From assembly GCA_964036665.1 (NCBI GenBank), contig OZ038528.1, positions 15,360,245 to 15,424,244 on the forward strand: a stretch of 64,000 nucleotides of DNA. Direction: 5' to 3'. Below the pieces are notes generated by a model that saw nothing but the letters and a program-made list of their open reading frames with translations, had not been told where the DNA came from and searched no databases. The DNA comes from Gordius sp. MW1 (lineage: Eukaryota > Nematomorpha > Gordioida > Gordea > Gordiidae). The position numbers and the translations under genes were made by a program. Positions 54,101 to 64,000 of this stretch are shown here, piece by piece (positions within the stretch are counted from its first letter, which is position 1; every line of letters begins with the position of its first letter).

Positions 54101-55901
54101 ATCATATAGTCTATACCAATAAATGATTGGAAGGCCATGTTTTAGTTGCATAAAACTAAATCAAATCATTCTAATATAAGATAACTTTTTAATCATCAAA
54201 ATTGCTTTGTTTTTTTACTTTAATAAGGTTCATTTTAAAATATGAGTTTTGATGATAAATATTTGATACTATAAAACAGATTTACCATCAAAAGACGTGT
54301 TCCATAATTTCTTAGGAACGCTATAATTTAAATTGTTATCGATGTATGACTTGTTCAAAAGTGCCTTGAGTGTTATTCCGTACATGAGGACACAATCATA
54401 GAACGCTCCGGTAAAATAGTTTGCCTAAAAGATCAATTTTATTATAATTATTTGCAAAAATTAAGTGAAATTAATAAAAACAAGTGTTTTCAATATAGTT
54501 ATTTTACTATGATTTCTGGACATGAAATATTTTGGAGTATATCCATGGTTTTGGATATTTTGTTTAAATTTGAGCAATACCCATTTTTTGGTTTATAAAC
54601 CGATGCTTGAATGACCGAAGAATATGCTAGTCTTGCTACTTCATCCAGCGTGTCGTCTAAAAGATGTAAAACTATAAAAATTATTATATAACAACTTCTT
54701 CTCCAGTGATAGTCTGAATTGAGTTCATCGTAAAACGTTTGTAGACTTAAAAAAATATGGGATCCTTCCGTCATATTCAACATATTCGCGAATAATAGCA
54801 AGCCACGCATAATTTCCCCATTAACCATAATGATGATAACTAAATATAATAATTATTTATATGTTTTTACCAACACAATTTTTCTATATATATTATGAAG
54901 AGATTTATGTGTATTCTTTTTTTAAATATGCTATTTCCTAATTTAAAGGAATATTACGTTAAATTAAACACTTAAGATTAATACCTACCGTTTGTTTTAA
55001 ATTTGTAGCTTTTCAATGCATTCAATTGGTCTATGTAGGGATGATTATCTTCACGATTCTTCACAACTCTGACATAATTAGCGGATGAAAATATAGATCG
55101 TGTCCCGTCTAAAACTATCACATAAAATTCCCAAAAATAGTCATCGTCTTTTCCAATCATATACACGTGTTCAGCCAATTCTCTCGTCCTGAAATAGTTT
55201 ATGTCATATATTAACAAGGCAACTCGTTGCCCTAGTTTCTTCAAGAAAAGTAAAGCCATTGATGCCATATGATTCAAATCAAAGGCTAGAGAAGTCATAC
55301 TGTAATATATATCGAGGGTATGGTTTTGTTGACTCCCATCCAAATTTTTTTGCGGGTAAAAAAATCCCGTACATATAGGTGTATCATAGTAGGCGGCGTA
55401 AGCTCCCACGGTAGCTACGTCTTGCGGGCATGGAGGACCTATTAAAAACACGAACGATTTTTTGTTATTTGCTGCACTTGGATTATCCTGATGAAATGTT
55501 TTATTATTTTGATCGCGATTACATCTTGCATTTTCAATAAGTTCCCTTTGTTCGATGAGTTGTCCTAGAGCTAAGGACGCGTCGCAGGTGACATTGGATT
55601 TGTAATATATTTTAATCCAATGCAAGTTCAAACTAGGCATGTCGCTTAACATATCAAATGCATCTAATATAGCCAAATCCAACGCGACTTCAATTTTATT
55701 TCCGTCATATGGTTTACCCGTGTTTCCGGCTATATAACAATAAATGTAGATTTCAATCGGTTCCCCACTTTCCTCCCACAAATTACCAAATGCCTTTGTA
55801 AAATTATTTTGATTACTATACACTATGTGCTTGATTTTTGTTGAGTGTGTAAATGATATACAAAGAAAAATGGTTGTAGTATAAAAAATTGGGATAAACA
55901 T
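44214..55901 (-). CDS. Receptor-type guanylyl cyclase, 14 exons, 1198 residues
   Basis: A single-pass receptor that makes cGMP from GTP. Order: signal peptide (1-20, [20 protein letters not shown]); extracellular ANF-receptor-type ligand-binding domain (about 25-500); membrane helix (about 532-557, [20 protein letters not shown]...); kinase-homology domain (594-930); coiled-coil signalling helix (about 940-985); cyclase domain (996-1198). Metal ligands Asp1022 (FSDIVGF) and Asp1066 (IGD), guanine-recognition Glu1062 and Cys1134, and transition-state Asn1141 and Arg1145 (NTASR) are all present, so it should be active. The kinase-like domain has HGR (714-716) instead of HRD, a pseudokinase sign, but keeps DFG (734-736) and APE. 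About 73 residues separate those two motifs, including an acidic insert. Junction phases all agree (3597 nt). The ligand is unknown. It resembles natriuretic-peptide-type receptors. Exons are listed next. Confidence 0.92.
45166..45367. mobile_element. 202-bp hAT-type MITE in a guanylyl cyclase intron
   Basis: Ends TAGAGTTGTTAAATTGCTAA and its complement are flanked by the exact 8-bp duplication ACCATTAG (45158-45165, 45368-45375). The interior is GC-richer, with CTCGAG- and GTGCGC-type patches. It explains the open frame that runs through this intron. Confidence 0.88.
48234..55901 (-). CDS. Guanylyl cyclase exons 1-5 (ectodomain and membrane helix)
   Basis: Exons: 54989-55901, 54696-54839, 54508-54656, 54286-54424, 48234-48564. 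They encode residues 1-558. Landmarks: [20 protein letters not shown] (ligand-domain core), [35 protein letters not shown] at the exon 4/5 join. The 39-nt intron 54657-54695 is phase-neutral and stop-free. If retained, it would insert 13 mostly hydrophobic residues into the ectodomain. Intron 4 (48565-54285) is 5.7 kb and contains the RTE LINE and three other repeats. Several N-x-S/T sites suggest glycosylation. Confidence 0.88.
49002..49160. mobile_element. 159-bp hAT-type MITE, CATGGGCGTAGCC family
   Basis: It begins CATGGGCGTATCC and ends GGCTACGCCCATG. The flanks GCCCCTCC and CCCCTCCC share the core CCCCTCC, consistent with an 8-bp duplication in C-rich DNA. The ~100-codon frames that overlap it on both strands are artefacts of the repeat. 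Confidence 0.8.
49505..49650 (-). mobile_element. Fragment of the CCCGGCCCG hAT family
   Basis: The reverse complement has GGGCCCATCAAAATAATAAA, GCCCGCTAATTTTTG and AGCTCGGGACC in the same order as 63255-63325. Only one end is present. Confidence 0.55.
49651..52126. other. AT-rich part of guanylyl cyclase intron 4
   Basis: Apart from the inverted-repeat element at 50245-50632, I see no bounded feature. Short open frames such as the one at 51716 have no recognisable product. Confidence 0.4.
50245..50632. mobile_element. 388-bp inverted-repeat element
   Basis: GTCAACTGAGAAACGT at the left pairs with ACGTTTCTCAGTTGAC at the right. Pairing continues through CAACTGGGAAAAAACGACC and CCAAACTATATCACTT for about 75 bp per arm. 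The interior is very AT-rich. I found no clear target duplication. Confidence 0.75.
52281..53525 (+). pseudogene. Reverse transcriptase of the RTE LINE, central frame
   Basis: The core RT palm and fingers lie in one open frame of about 400 codons, though the real reading enters from the frame of 52151 by a shift near 52320. The active-site YADD is intact. The enzyme would copy LINE RNA at a nick in DNA, but the missing endonuclease and the broken ends make it non-functional. The first methionine is not a genuine start. Confidence 0.85.
53459..54001 (+). pseudogene. C-terminal part of the RTE LINE protein
   Basis: It continues the RT after a +1 shift near 53500: [20 protein letters not shown], then [15 protein letters not shown] and the basic [11 protein letters not shown] tail with W-x-DKVMK. 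This thumb/C-terminal pattern is standard for RTE proteins. It terminates naturally at 54001. Confidence 0.85.
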
Positions 55902-57029
55902 TTATAATGAATAAAACTACAAAAGACTTTAATATAAATAGTTTATGCATACATATAAGTCTAATAGAAATTTCTTCTTACTCACTAAAATTGTTTGTAT
56001 TTATGACTTCTTTAATATTAATAATACCTAGAGTTTTTGGTAGGAATTCTGAACCTAGGTGTATTTTGATTAATATGCGTGATGTTCATAAATATTAAAA
56101 AGTGCCTTAATTATTAATTTATAACTTTTTTCTCAAAGTTTTCGAGTGTTTTCTAATTATGGCTTATAACTATTTATAATTAATTGGTGAAATTTTTATC
56201 TTGATTATAAATAAATAATATAAACCTTTTAAGCATATTTATATAAAACTAAATATTTATGCATCTATTTTTTCCATTTTGACCGCTAAGGCTGTCCTTG
56301 CATGGAGAACAAAACCTTTTGCGGCTTTGCTTGGTTCATCTCATGAATTCTGCCCCTAAGAGGTAATTTAGTTTAAAAGCGTGAATAAAATATAAAAAAA
56401 CCAATGAAATATTTATGTTTCCCCCCGAGAGTGGCTAATAGTTTGCTAATTCAAAACAAAATCAGGTATCTTATTAATTTATAAGTACTTAAAATGCCTA
56501 ATATTGATCCAACGACCATAATTTTGCCTCCTACGTTTCTCTGCATAGCTTGTGTTTGGTTTTGTCCGCAAAACTAAATAAATGGCATATATTTGAATAA
56601 ACGAGTTTATTAATTATACTTTACGTTGAATATGTTATTTAGCATTGCAAATTATATTTTAAATCAGAAAAAGGCTGGTAATTTAAGCAGTTAAGCCCTT
56701 AAATAGTTTGGGGAATTTCTGCTAATATAAGTATGCTGTCGTTGTGTAAGATTTTTTTTGTTTTTCTTGTATAATTATGCACAGTATTGTTCACATATAT
56801 ACATAGTAAGTTCATATGTCATATCGAACACAGTGATGATTTTATTGTGCTTAATTTATAATCATATTTTGCCAAATTTTAAAATGTAGTTCTTGGCAAT
56901 AAAAAAAATTTCTTGAAATTCATCAGGACAATTTTTGTAATTTTTTTTTAGCATAAATTTTATATATTTAAGTAGTTGGTATAAAAAGGAATTACATACA
57001 CGATTAAAAAATATAAAAACGCGCTATAA
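55902..57029. other. Region upstream of the guanylyl cyclase
   Basis: This must contain the cyclase promoter and 5' UTR just right of 55901. I see no convincing TATA box or CpG-rich block. The rest is AT-rich without repeats that I can bound. Confidence 0.4.
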
Positions 57030-58313
57030 CTAAACGGATGGCATTGATCCGTGTATGGAAATCGTGTTGGATTTAACGATTTCCAATGTGATCTTTTGCC
57101 TGATAAAAAAGTATTCTTTGGGATCGTGAGTAATGGAGGTTATATATTTTGAAATTTGTTTTAGGAATTGGCTGCCCTCGGGACCTAAGTTACCGAGGGT
57201 CGTAGCTACTACTGGTACGAAAATAATATTGCTTAGGTATTTGTATTTATCCTCTTTCTTTCTCTCAGTAGAGGAGATGAGGTCGGGAGAGGCGTTAGAT
57301 TTGGCGAATACGTCCACTGCAGTGAAGTCCCAGCAGGCGTTTAGGCCACGAGATGATTGTTACTCCATCGGGTCTTTTCCCGTCAGTGGAGCTTAGGCCA
57401 GTGGGTTCTATTGTATTGGGAAAGCCGGCTTTCTTCAAAGATTGCGATTATTTTATTTATTGTGGCATGGCGGGGATGCCGCCCCTTGCTGTATTGGCAG
57501 TGTAGAGGATGATGGCCGTTTGCTAGAACGGGTTGGCGACAGAGGTCGCAGTTGAATGGGGACACAATGTTGCAGCCGAGGCGTAGGCCTACTGCTATTC
57601 GAAGTTCCTCGCCCGACAGGTGTAACCCAAGGTTTTGGCTTGGTAGGGCCTCGAGCCATTCGTAACCCCCGGAGGATGCCCAATTGAAGTGGAGATTTCC
57701 CAAAGATAGGTTGTTCGACGTGAGGTAAGCTACGGAAGGTGCTATCAGTGGTAAGTCCCATTCCTTTTGGGTGGTTCCATTTGGGTGAGTTGCGGAATCA
57801 AGTTTGAGGTCTTCCCACGCCTGAAGGGCGCTGTCGAGGTGCGGGTTTTGGGTTTGAGTGATTTGCTTGATTAACTCATCCCGTTTATCAACAGGATGAA
57901 ATAAACCCTGCTATGCTAGTGAGAGTAGATGGGGAGGTCGGATGCCTATACCACCACTCTTGGAGGGAAGGGTGGCTTGGAGCCATTGGAGAGGGCTAAA
58001 TTTACGGTTTAGGCACCTTTCGACTAGCAATTGGATTTTTTTTCCATCGCGTGGAGTAGGTTAACGGCTAGGAAGACGGGCGAAGCGCGTAATGCATAGT
58101 TAATTTTGGGTATTAAGAGGAAGTTTTTTAAGAGGAAAAAGGCATAGTGGGGAGTAAGACGCTCCAGGGTGTGGAATATGAAGTCAATGAAGTCGGAGAA
58201 ATGCTCTAAGAATGTTTCAGTTGTTTTGACGCCTCCAATGGGAGCGCCTAAGTAATGTAAGTCATCTCTTGATATGACTGGGAATGGGAGGGAGAGTTTG
58301 TCGATTAAATAAT
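57030..58313 (-). pseudogene. Non-LTR retrotransposon ORF, post-RT region with REL-type endonuclease
   Basis: The minus strand reads, in broken frames: DDLHYLGAPIGGVKTTETFL, then LTPHYAFFLLKNFLLIPKIN (thumb region after RT). A middle follows with WLEALPSQNLGLHLSGEELR and VGLRLGCNIVSPFNCDLC. Then come H-x4-C and SKGRHPRH, TDGKRPDGVTI, WDFTAVDVF and a C-terminal tail (VPVVATTLGNLGPEGSQFL). A Cys-His knuckle followed by RPD...WD suggests the restriction-like endonuclease of R2-like elements. A frameshift lies near 57330. It is cut off at about 58313 (5' truncation). The family name is uncertain. Confidence 0.65.
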
Positions 58314-59639
58314 TAAAATGATCAACTCTAAATTTTCAAACATAACTGACCATTAAAAGTAAGTTTATAATCAAATTGAGACACTTAGCAATTGCAGTTT
58401 AACTCAATACAATTGAAGTTTTACAATATGTACAAATGATCTCATAATTATAATGTTACCAAAATAATAATATACGTCTTATTTAGGATTCTAACATGTT
58501 CGTATGGAAAGCTTACATTATATGAAAAAAATATTTAGTAATTCATAATGCTTTTAATTATCATTTTAATATGTGTTGCTGTTTTGCAAGATTATACAAT
58601 AAATTTTATTAATTAAACTCTAACCCCTGTATACTTCTCATTGGTGAAAATATACATACAAATAAGAACAATTACTTTTTATGTAAAACTAGTTTAGACA
58701 TAGTAGATTCATAGACGCCATATTTAAAATACTCAGTTTTAAAACTTAAGAATTATCAAAATCAAGTTTCCAAGGACAAAAAAGGCATGACCGTGTATAT
58801 AGTATAGTTCCTAAATTATATCAACATCATGGTTTTTATGAGGTGGCATGTTGTTTAATATAATTAAGACTTATACTTTTGTCATAGATTTGATTAATTT
58901 GTTGCAATTGTGAGACAAATGATAATCATAAAAAATAAAAATTTGACTCAAAGTTCACGCTTCCCTATTACGCTGTGCAATTTATGGGTTAAATAGTAAT
59001 AATTAAAAGGTTCGTTTAATTTTCACGTCTGAAATTGGGCAGGTCAACATGGATTACATATTTATTTATAAATACACGAAATAAATGATTTTTTATTATT
59101 TTAAGTTTTTCTATTTTTTGTAGTCAACTTAATTAACATACCACTGGGGAACTTCATCCATAAAAAATCATTAGTTAAGTGTCTATAGGACCTGTTATTT
59201 AGAGTCCTCATAAATTACAAAGTTTAAATTGCGATTTGATTGAACTCTTATCTTTTAAATTTTATCTTTAATTTACGACCGTAAAATAATAATTGTGTCA
59301 TAACATTTAATTTTAGAACCCAGGGTATGTCAAATGGTTAAAAATTACCGATTATATTATTTGTCATTTTTAAAATCCAAATCAAAAAGTATGGTCAAAT
59401 ATCATTAAATTTTAAATATTTATAAGGTAAAACAGTTTTTTAATAATTTTATGTGCATGAGGCCGCTAATACATTTAATTATTTTTTTTTGGCAGGCTTT
59501 ATTAAAGAAGAGTATTAAATATATAATGTAATTTATGAAAAGATACAAGAACTAAAATAATTATAAAAAAATGATTAAAAGACACTATCCATTTCTACAT
59601 CCTCTTTAAAACATCATACTAACGACCTTGTCCCTTTCT
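58314..59639. other. AT-rich spacer between two retrotransposon remnants
   Basis: No open frame or repeat border was found in this 1.3-kb stretch. Confidence 0.4.
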
Positions 59640-60466
59640 CACTTAATCCCTCCATAAATCAAGCCCTATCTTTATGGAATGAACGTCAATGTAGGAGCTA
59701 ATATACCACAATCATACGCTTAAAAAGATTTGGATGCAAATTTGGTGTCGCGGTCCGTTGCTTACCTTCTCTCGACATGCGACGCCAAACAGCATTGCAA
59801 TCTTAGGTCATTGGCTTTTGACCAATATGGTCATGAATGGCTCGAAGCTTACCCTAGTAAGTTTTTGAGAATGTTTTTAGAGAACCCTACCCTGTCCTTC
59901 AACATAGCCCTCCGCCTGGGCTGTAAATATACGACACCATACCCCTACCGGCAAATTCACTTGTAGATGATGAAGCGCGTCAACCTCTGCACTGTAAATT
60001 TAACAAAAGCCGGTTTAGTAGGGATCAAATAATAAATACACTGCTACAAGCTGCCCTCAAACGGGCCAAAGTTCCCTCCATTCTCGAACCGTCAGATCCT
60101 TCCCTTGAAGGGCGGATGCGTCCTGACGGTACGTCACTTGTCCCATAAGAAAAAGGCCTATTTTAAAAATGGGACCACGCTTGTATTGCCCTGTTTGCAC
60201 CCTTCAACGATACTCACGACCCCCTAGGAACGGCAGAGAATCGTAACTCCGTAAAATATTCAGTTTTATCAGAAACCTTTATTTTTTTTCCTATCGTTTC
60301 GTCTTGCTCAGAGACGTTTGGGAAGAGCGCTTTAAATTTTTTTAAAAAACTTAATAAACGTTCGCCTCCTTCAAAAATATCGAATAGCTTTCTACTGAGA
60401 CAATCAATCGCCATTGCGCTCGCTAAATCCAATTTTTATTCCCTGATGGACTCGATGCCCATTCAT
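59640..60466 (+). pseudogene. Second REL-type non-LTR retrotransposon remnant, opposite orientation
   Basis: On the plus strand: NPSINQALSLWNERQ, SRSVAYLLSTCDAKQHCNLR, HEWLEAYPSKFL, FNIALRLGCKYTTPYPY. After a shift: HCKFNKSRFSRDQIINTLLQ, RMRPDGTSLVP, then a C-terminal tail with SVKYSVLSETFIFFPIVSSC and NFFKKLNKRSP. Block for block this matches the copy at 57030-58313, but it is well diverged, so they are different subfamilies or ages. It is broken by several stops. The minus-strand frame at 60214-60432 is its shadow. Confidence 0.6.
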
Positions 60467-60590
60467 AAAAGATAGAGAGAAAGAAATAAAAGCGGCTAGA
60501 GAAATCGCAGATGGTGAGCGAATACCCAGACCACAGGATTTTGTGGGAAGAGTGGCTAGAAATATGATTCAAGAGTGGATTTAAAAAAAG
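60467..60590 (+). pseudogene. Short unassigned coding-like remnant
   Basis: About 40 sense codons end at a TAA near 60583 and include REIADGERIPRPQDFVGRVA. Composition and continuity look coding, but there is no start and I do not recognise it. It may be the tail of another retrotransposon frame. A perfect hairpin, GCTTGCG TGGAG CGCAAGC, follows at about 60622-60641. Confidence 0.3.
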
Positions 60591-60950
60591 TTATCATAGT
60601 GTAAAACTTCTTTAAATAAAAAAGCTTGCGTGGAGCGCAAGCAGAATAAAATTTTGCTAATGTATTGAATTCGCTCTATTTGGTATAGTTCTGCAAATAT
60701 TGCGATGTATTAAAATTCTGTATTTATAGTGGTAGTTTTCTTGTCTAAATTAAGGAAGTTATATTTTTTATTTTTAAATTCTTACCCGTTTCTAAGTTAC
60801 GATAATTCGTACAATACAATTTTACCATTTGCATTCTACATATATGGAATATTTAGTTTAGAAATTAAAATACACATTTTTTATTAGTAGTTAAAAACTA
60901 AAGATATTTTGTGAGGAAAATGGTCAAGTTTGAAAAGAAATTGTAATTAA

Positions 60951-62630
60951 TTGCTATGCAATTTATGGGCTCGTTTTTTGTTGTCCGTCCGTCCGTTGTC
61001 CGTCCGTCCGTTACCCTCCTATCTATTTGCATTGGGTATATTAGGTTAAGGATTTTTTAAATTAATGCATGAGAAAGAGGTGCCCCACCCCTCATCTGTA
61101 TCTCCCTCGCTGTGTTATTTTTAAAATTAATGCATAAGAGGTGCCCCACCCCTCATCTTTATCTCCCTCGGTGTGTTATATTATAAGATTTGTTAAATTA
61201 TCTATTATATAATAAACATAGATAAAAGTTGTTTACTTTAATGCTATGCAATTTAACTAGTTATATAATAAACATAAATAAAAGTTGTTTACTTTTTAAT
61301 TGCTATGCAATTTAACTAGTTTTGGGGTTAGAATCCCGGAGTTTTTTTTGACTCTTATGATTGTTCTTGTTACTATCATTGATAATAAGAATTTTTGGCC
61401 GTCCGCTGGCTGCTGACCAATGAAAAAAATGACCATTGGCCAAAATGTGAATCAAAATTATTTTTTTCGTTTTTTTTGACTATTATGATTGTTCCTGTTT
61501 CTACCATTGCTATTATGACTTTTTGGCCAACCGCTGGCTGCTGACCAATGTTATATAATAAACATAAATAAAAGTTGTTTACTTTTAATTGCTATGCAAT
61601 TTAACTAGTTTTTAGGTTAAAATCCCGGAGTTTTTTTGACTCTTATGATTGCTCTTGTTACTATCATTGATAATAAGACTTTTTGGCCGTCCGTTGGCTG
61701 CTGACCAATGAAAAAAATGACCATTGGCCAAAATGTGAATCCGAGTTTATTTTTTCGTTTTTTTTTTGACTATTATGATTGTTCCTGTTACTACCATTGC
61801 TATTATGACTTTTGGGCCGTCCGCTGGCTCCTGACCGATGGAAAAAATGACCAATGGCCAAAATGTGAATCGAAATTACTTTTTTCGTTTTTTTTGACTA
61901 TTATGATTGTTCCTGTTCCTACCATTGCTATTATGACTTTTTGGCCGTCCGCTGGCTGCTGACCAATGGAATAAAATGACCATTGGCCAAAATGTGATTC
62001 GAAAACTTTTTTTTCGTTTTTTTTGACTATTATGAATTTATATCCACTTTTACCGTGTCCTGGCTGCTGACCAATGGAAAAAAATGACCATTGGCCAAAA
62101 TGTGATTCGAAATTTTTTTTTTCGTTTTTTTTACTCTTATGAATTTATATCCACTTTTACCGTGTGCTGGCTGCTGACCAATGGAAAAAAATGACCATTG
62201 GCCAAAGTGAGCATCAAAATTTTTTTCCCGTTTTTTTGGCTATCATTGACTTATAGAGTATCTGTTGGTACTGACCAATAGAGAAAAAGTGACCATTGGC
62301 CAAATTTTTGATTTTTTTAATTAAAAATTGTTCAAATTCAACAAAAAATTTCTCCCAACAATTCTGCAAATTCTTAACATTGTGTTGTTTTATAATATAA
62401 TGTTTGTTAGACCCATAATCACTAAAGGCCATAAAAACTAATGTAATACGCAACTAGATGCAAACACTAAATCTAACCCTAACCCTTGCCTATATTACAT
62501 TTTGCCTATATTACATTTTGCCTATAATGGAAAATTTGTATAAATAATTAATTAATCATTAGGCATTTAATACCCCCCTATAGGCATTCTCGCCCCTTCC
62601 CACCTTTCTCGCCCATAAATTGCATAGCAA
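60951..62630. mobile_element. Satellite-filled inverted-repeat element
   Basis: TTGCTATGCAATTTATGGGC (60951-60970) and its perfect complement (62611-62630) bound a 1.68-kb block without genes. The left part holds CCGTCCGTCCGTTGTC repeats. Two CACCCCTCATC copies (about 61080 and 61148) and three copies of TAAACATARATAAAAGTTGTTTAC...TGCTATGCAATTTAACTAG (about 61190-61610) follow. The rest is a tandem array. The right part has CTAACCCTAACCCT and three TTTTGCCTATA copies. No target duplication was clear. Confidence 0.75.
61330..62310. repeat. Tandem array with CCAATGG palindromes
   Basis: About nine degenerate units of 90-120 bp are each built as TTTTTTTGACTATTATGATTG, GGCCGTCCGCTGGCTGCTG, then ACCAATG-AAAAAATGA-CCATTGGCC. 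The last part is an inverted repeat that could form a hairpin. Units at the two ends are the most diverged, the usual pattern of a satellite homogenised in the middle. Confidence 0.8.
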
Positions 62631-62975
62631 ATATGATACATTTATACGAAGTACAGATGAGTCGTCCCCCCTTCCCTTCCCCTCTTCCCTTCCCTTCTCC
62701 CCCTTCCCACGAGGGCCGAAGGCCCGAGTTTTATTTATAATTTTCTATTTTAATAAAAATGACTTGTACTATGGTCCGTAGTATGTAAGTTTATAAACGC
62801 ATTTTAAAACAACTGGATTTAAATATATGGAATAATGAAAATTATTGTACAATTATGGATTATTAACTGACAAAAAATTTTATCGTAAAGTTTTTCATAC
62901 AAATAAATAAACTTGCAGAGTTGTTTTATTGTAAAGCTAATCAAAATGTTCCCTAGGCTTAATACTTTAGGTTTG
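62631..62975. other. Spacer with C-rich patch
   Basis: It contains a CCCCCTTCCCTTCCCC patch and GGGCCGAAGGCCC near 62712. No gene was seen. Confidence 0.4.
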
Positions 62976-63130
62976 CAGTGGCGTAGCTAGCACTTTTTCC
63001 TTAGGGGACCCAACTTAAATTTTACATTGGGAAGTGGTCAATGACGATTAAAAAAATCCATATATTTGTCAAGCTTAATAATCAGCTATTCCTTTGTGTA
63101 TTTTTTTCAAAAATCAATATTATGTTCACA
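62976..63130. mobile_element. Solo end of the CAGTGGCGTAGCTAG hAT family
   Basis: It starts CAGTGGCGTAGCTAGC, equal to the ends of the hAT copies at 4403 and 7570, and continues with a diverged version of their first 200 bp (CTTTGTGTATTTTTT shared). The other end is missing. It is an old truncated relative. Confidence 0.7.
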
Positions 63131-63184
63131 AATTGAGATCTTCCTTCTTTCGTTTACCTTCGACTTACACATGATCATGCGAAA

Positions 63185-63835
63185 TTAAAGACGTACAACG
63201 GCCTTTTAAGTCAATCAGCCCTCTCTTAAAAATAGATAAAACCTGGGCAGGTCCGGGCCCATCAAAACATTAAATGATAAACCGAGCCCGCTAATTTTTT
63301 ATGAAGCTCGAGCCCGGGACCTATATAAAAGCTTTTGTTTTACATCATTAAATATTCGATAACAATATATAATCTTACAAATGTTAATAATGATCATGTA
63401 AATTAATATTTATCTAATATCAAATTAACCTACTCTAAAGTATAAAGAATTCATAAGGTTAAGATTGGAGTGGATCACGTCTATATATAGTCTCTAATTA
63501 ACGCTTATCATTTTGAAATGCGTGTTATGATCTTGTAGAATGATGAGTAAGAAGAAAAATATAATATTTCAATTGTTGATTTAATAAACAATAAATAATT
63601 ATAAAGTAATCTAAAACATCATAAAAACACACATTTGTTTATACGTTATAATACACAAAATAATCTATATGATTTTGTTACCGGCTCAGCAGACCTTACT
63701 TATATCTATATATGGCCCGAACCCGCTAAATTGTATAATGGCACGTCCATGACCAGTTATTTCCTTTAAAGCAAATGCTTGTAATTTTGCTTAGAGACCT
63801 GCACGAGGCCCAGCCGCACAGGTCTCATCAAAATT
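63185..63835. mobile_element. Decayed CCCGGCCCG-family hAT element
   Basis: The left block, with GGCCTTTTAAGTCAATCAGCCC and GGGCCCATCAAAA, and the right block, ATATATGGCCCGAACCCG, correspond to the subterminal regions of the element at 34195-35212. The middle, with TTTGTTTATACGTTATAATAC, matches 35045-35070. Terminal repeats are eroded and no target duplication remains. Confidence 0.55.
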
Positions 63836-64000
63836 ACCTGCAATAACATATATTTTATTTATATTGAAAAATGCACTAGATAACAATGAAACTATGTGTA
63901 ATTAAATAGAATATATTAAGGTTATATAAAATTATATGACGTATAGTGAGTTTGTAAATATTAATTAAATGAAAAATGTTAATTTTTGTAAATGATACCA
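63836..64000. other. AT-rich end of window
   Basis: I see nothing here. Confidence 0.4.

Noticed and set aside
60214..60432. 72-codon minus-strand frame
   Set aside because: The opposite strand aligns block by block with the retrotransposon C-terminal tail seen at 57030-57317, so this frame is its shadow.
61664..61962. Frames of 65-84 codons in the satellite array
   Set aside because: Repetitive translation of the tandem units; no gene.

Overview
This is AT-rich, intron-rich nuclear DNA from an animal, probably an invertebrate. Two multi-exon signalling genes carry the full domain sets of metazoan proteins, and the rest is dense in eukaryotic transposons. No rRNA, tRNA, operon or CRISPR was found. 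I could not place the phylum. The phospholipase resembles vertebrate PLCB4 over its whole length, with several stretches closer to insect NorpA.

Layout. 1-13.1 kb is a transposon nest: a 2.56-kb fold-back hAT element (219-2777); a compact LTR retrotransposon (3727-10071) carrying two near-identical hAT copies, each with the same Harbinger-type MITE inside; and a 2.9-kb inverted-repeat element (10214-13079). 13.3-17.2 kb holds a G-rich minisatellite between inverted repeats, Harbinger debris and a palindromic MITE. 17210-35903 (minus) is a complete phospholipase C beta-4/NorpA-type gene. I resolved it into 32 exons with consistent splice phases, giving 1267 residues. Its introns hold a Penelope-like element, several MITEs and a hAT element. 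36-44 kb is intergenic and carries more hAT-type elements. 44214-55901 (minus) is a complete single-pass receptor guanylyl cyclase of 14 exons and 1198 residues. Its large fourth intron contains a truncated RTE-type LINE (52127-54012). 57-60.5 kb holds two facing remnants of a non-LTR retrotransposon with a restriction-like endonuclease domain. 60951-62630 is a satellite-filled element with perfect 20-bp terminal inverted repeats. The last kilobase is decayed hAT material.

The two genes are in the same orientation with about 8.3 kb between the start of the phospholipase gene and the end of the cyclase gene. One makes IP3/diacylglycerol downstream of G proteins and the other makes cGMP. Both families act in sensory signalling, but nothing in the sequence shows they are co-regulated. 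The most unusual genic feature is four inferred introns of only 39-41 nt among introns of up to 5.7 kb. The most unusual repeat features are the nesting, which gives a relative insertion order, and the number of unrelated terminal-repeat families that share 8-bp target duplications.
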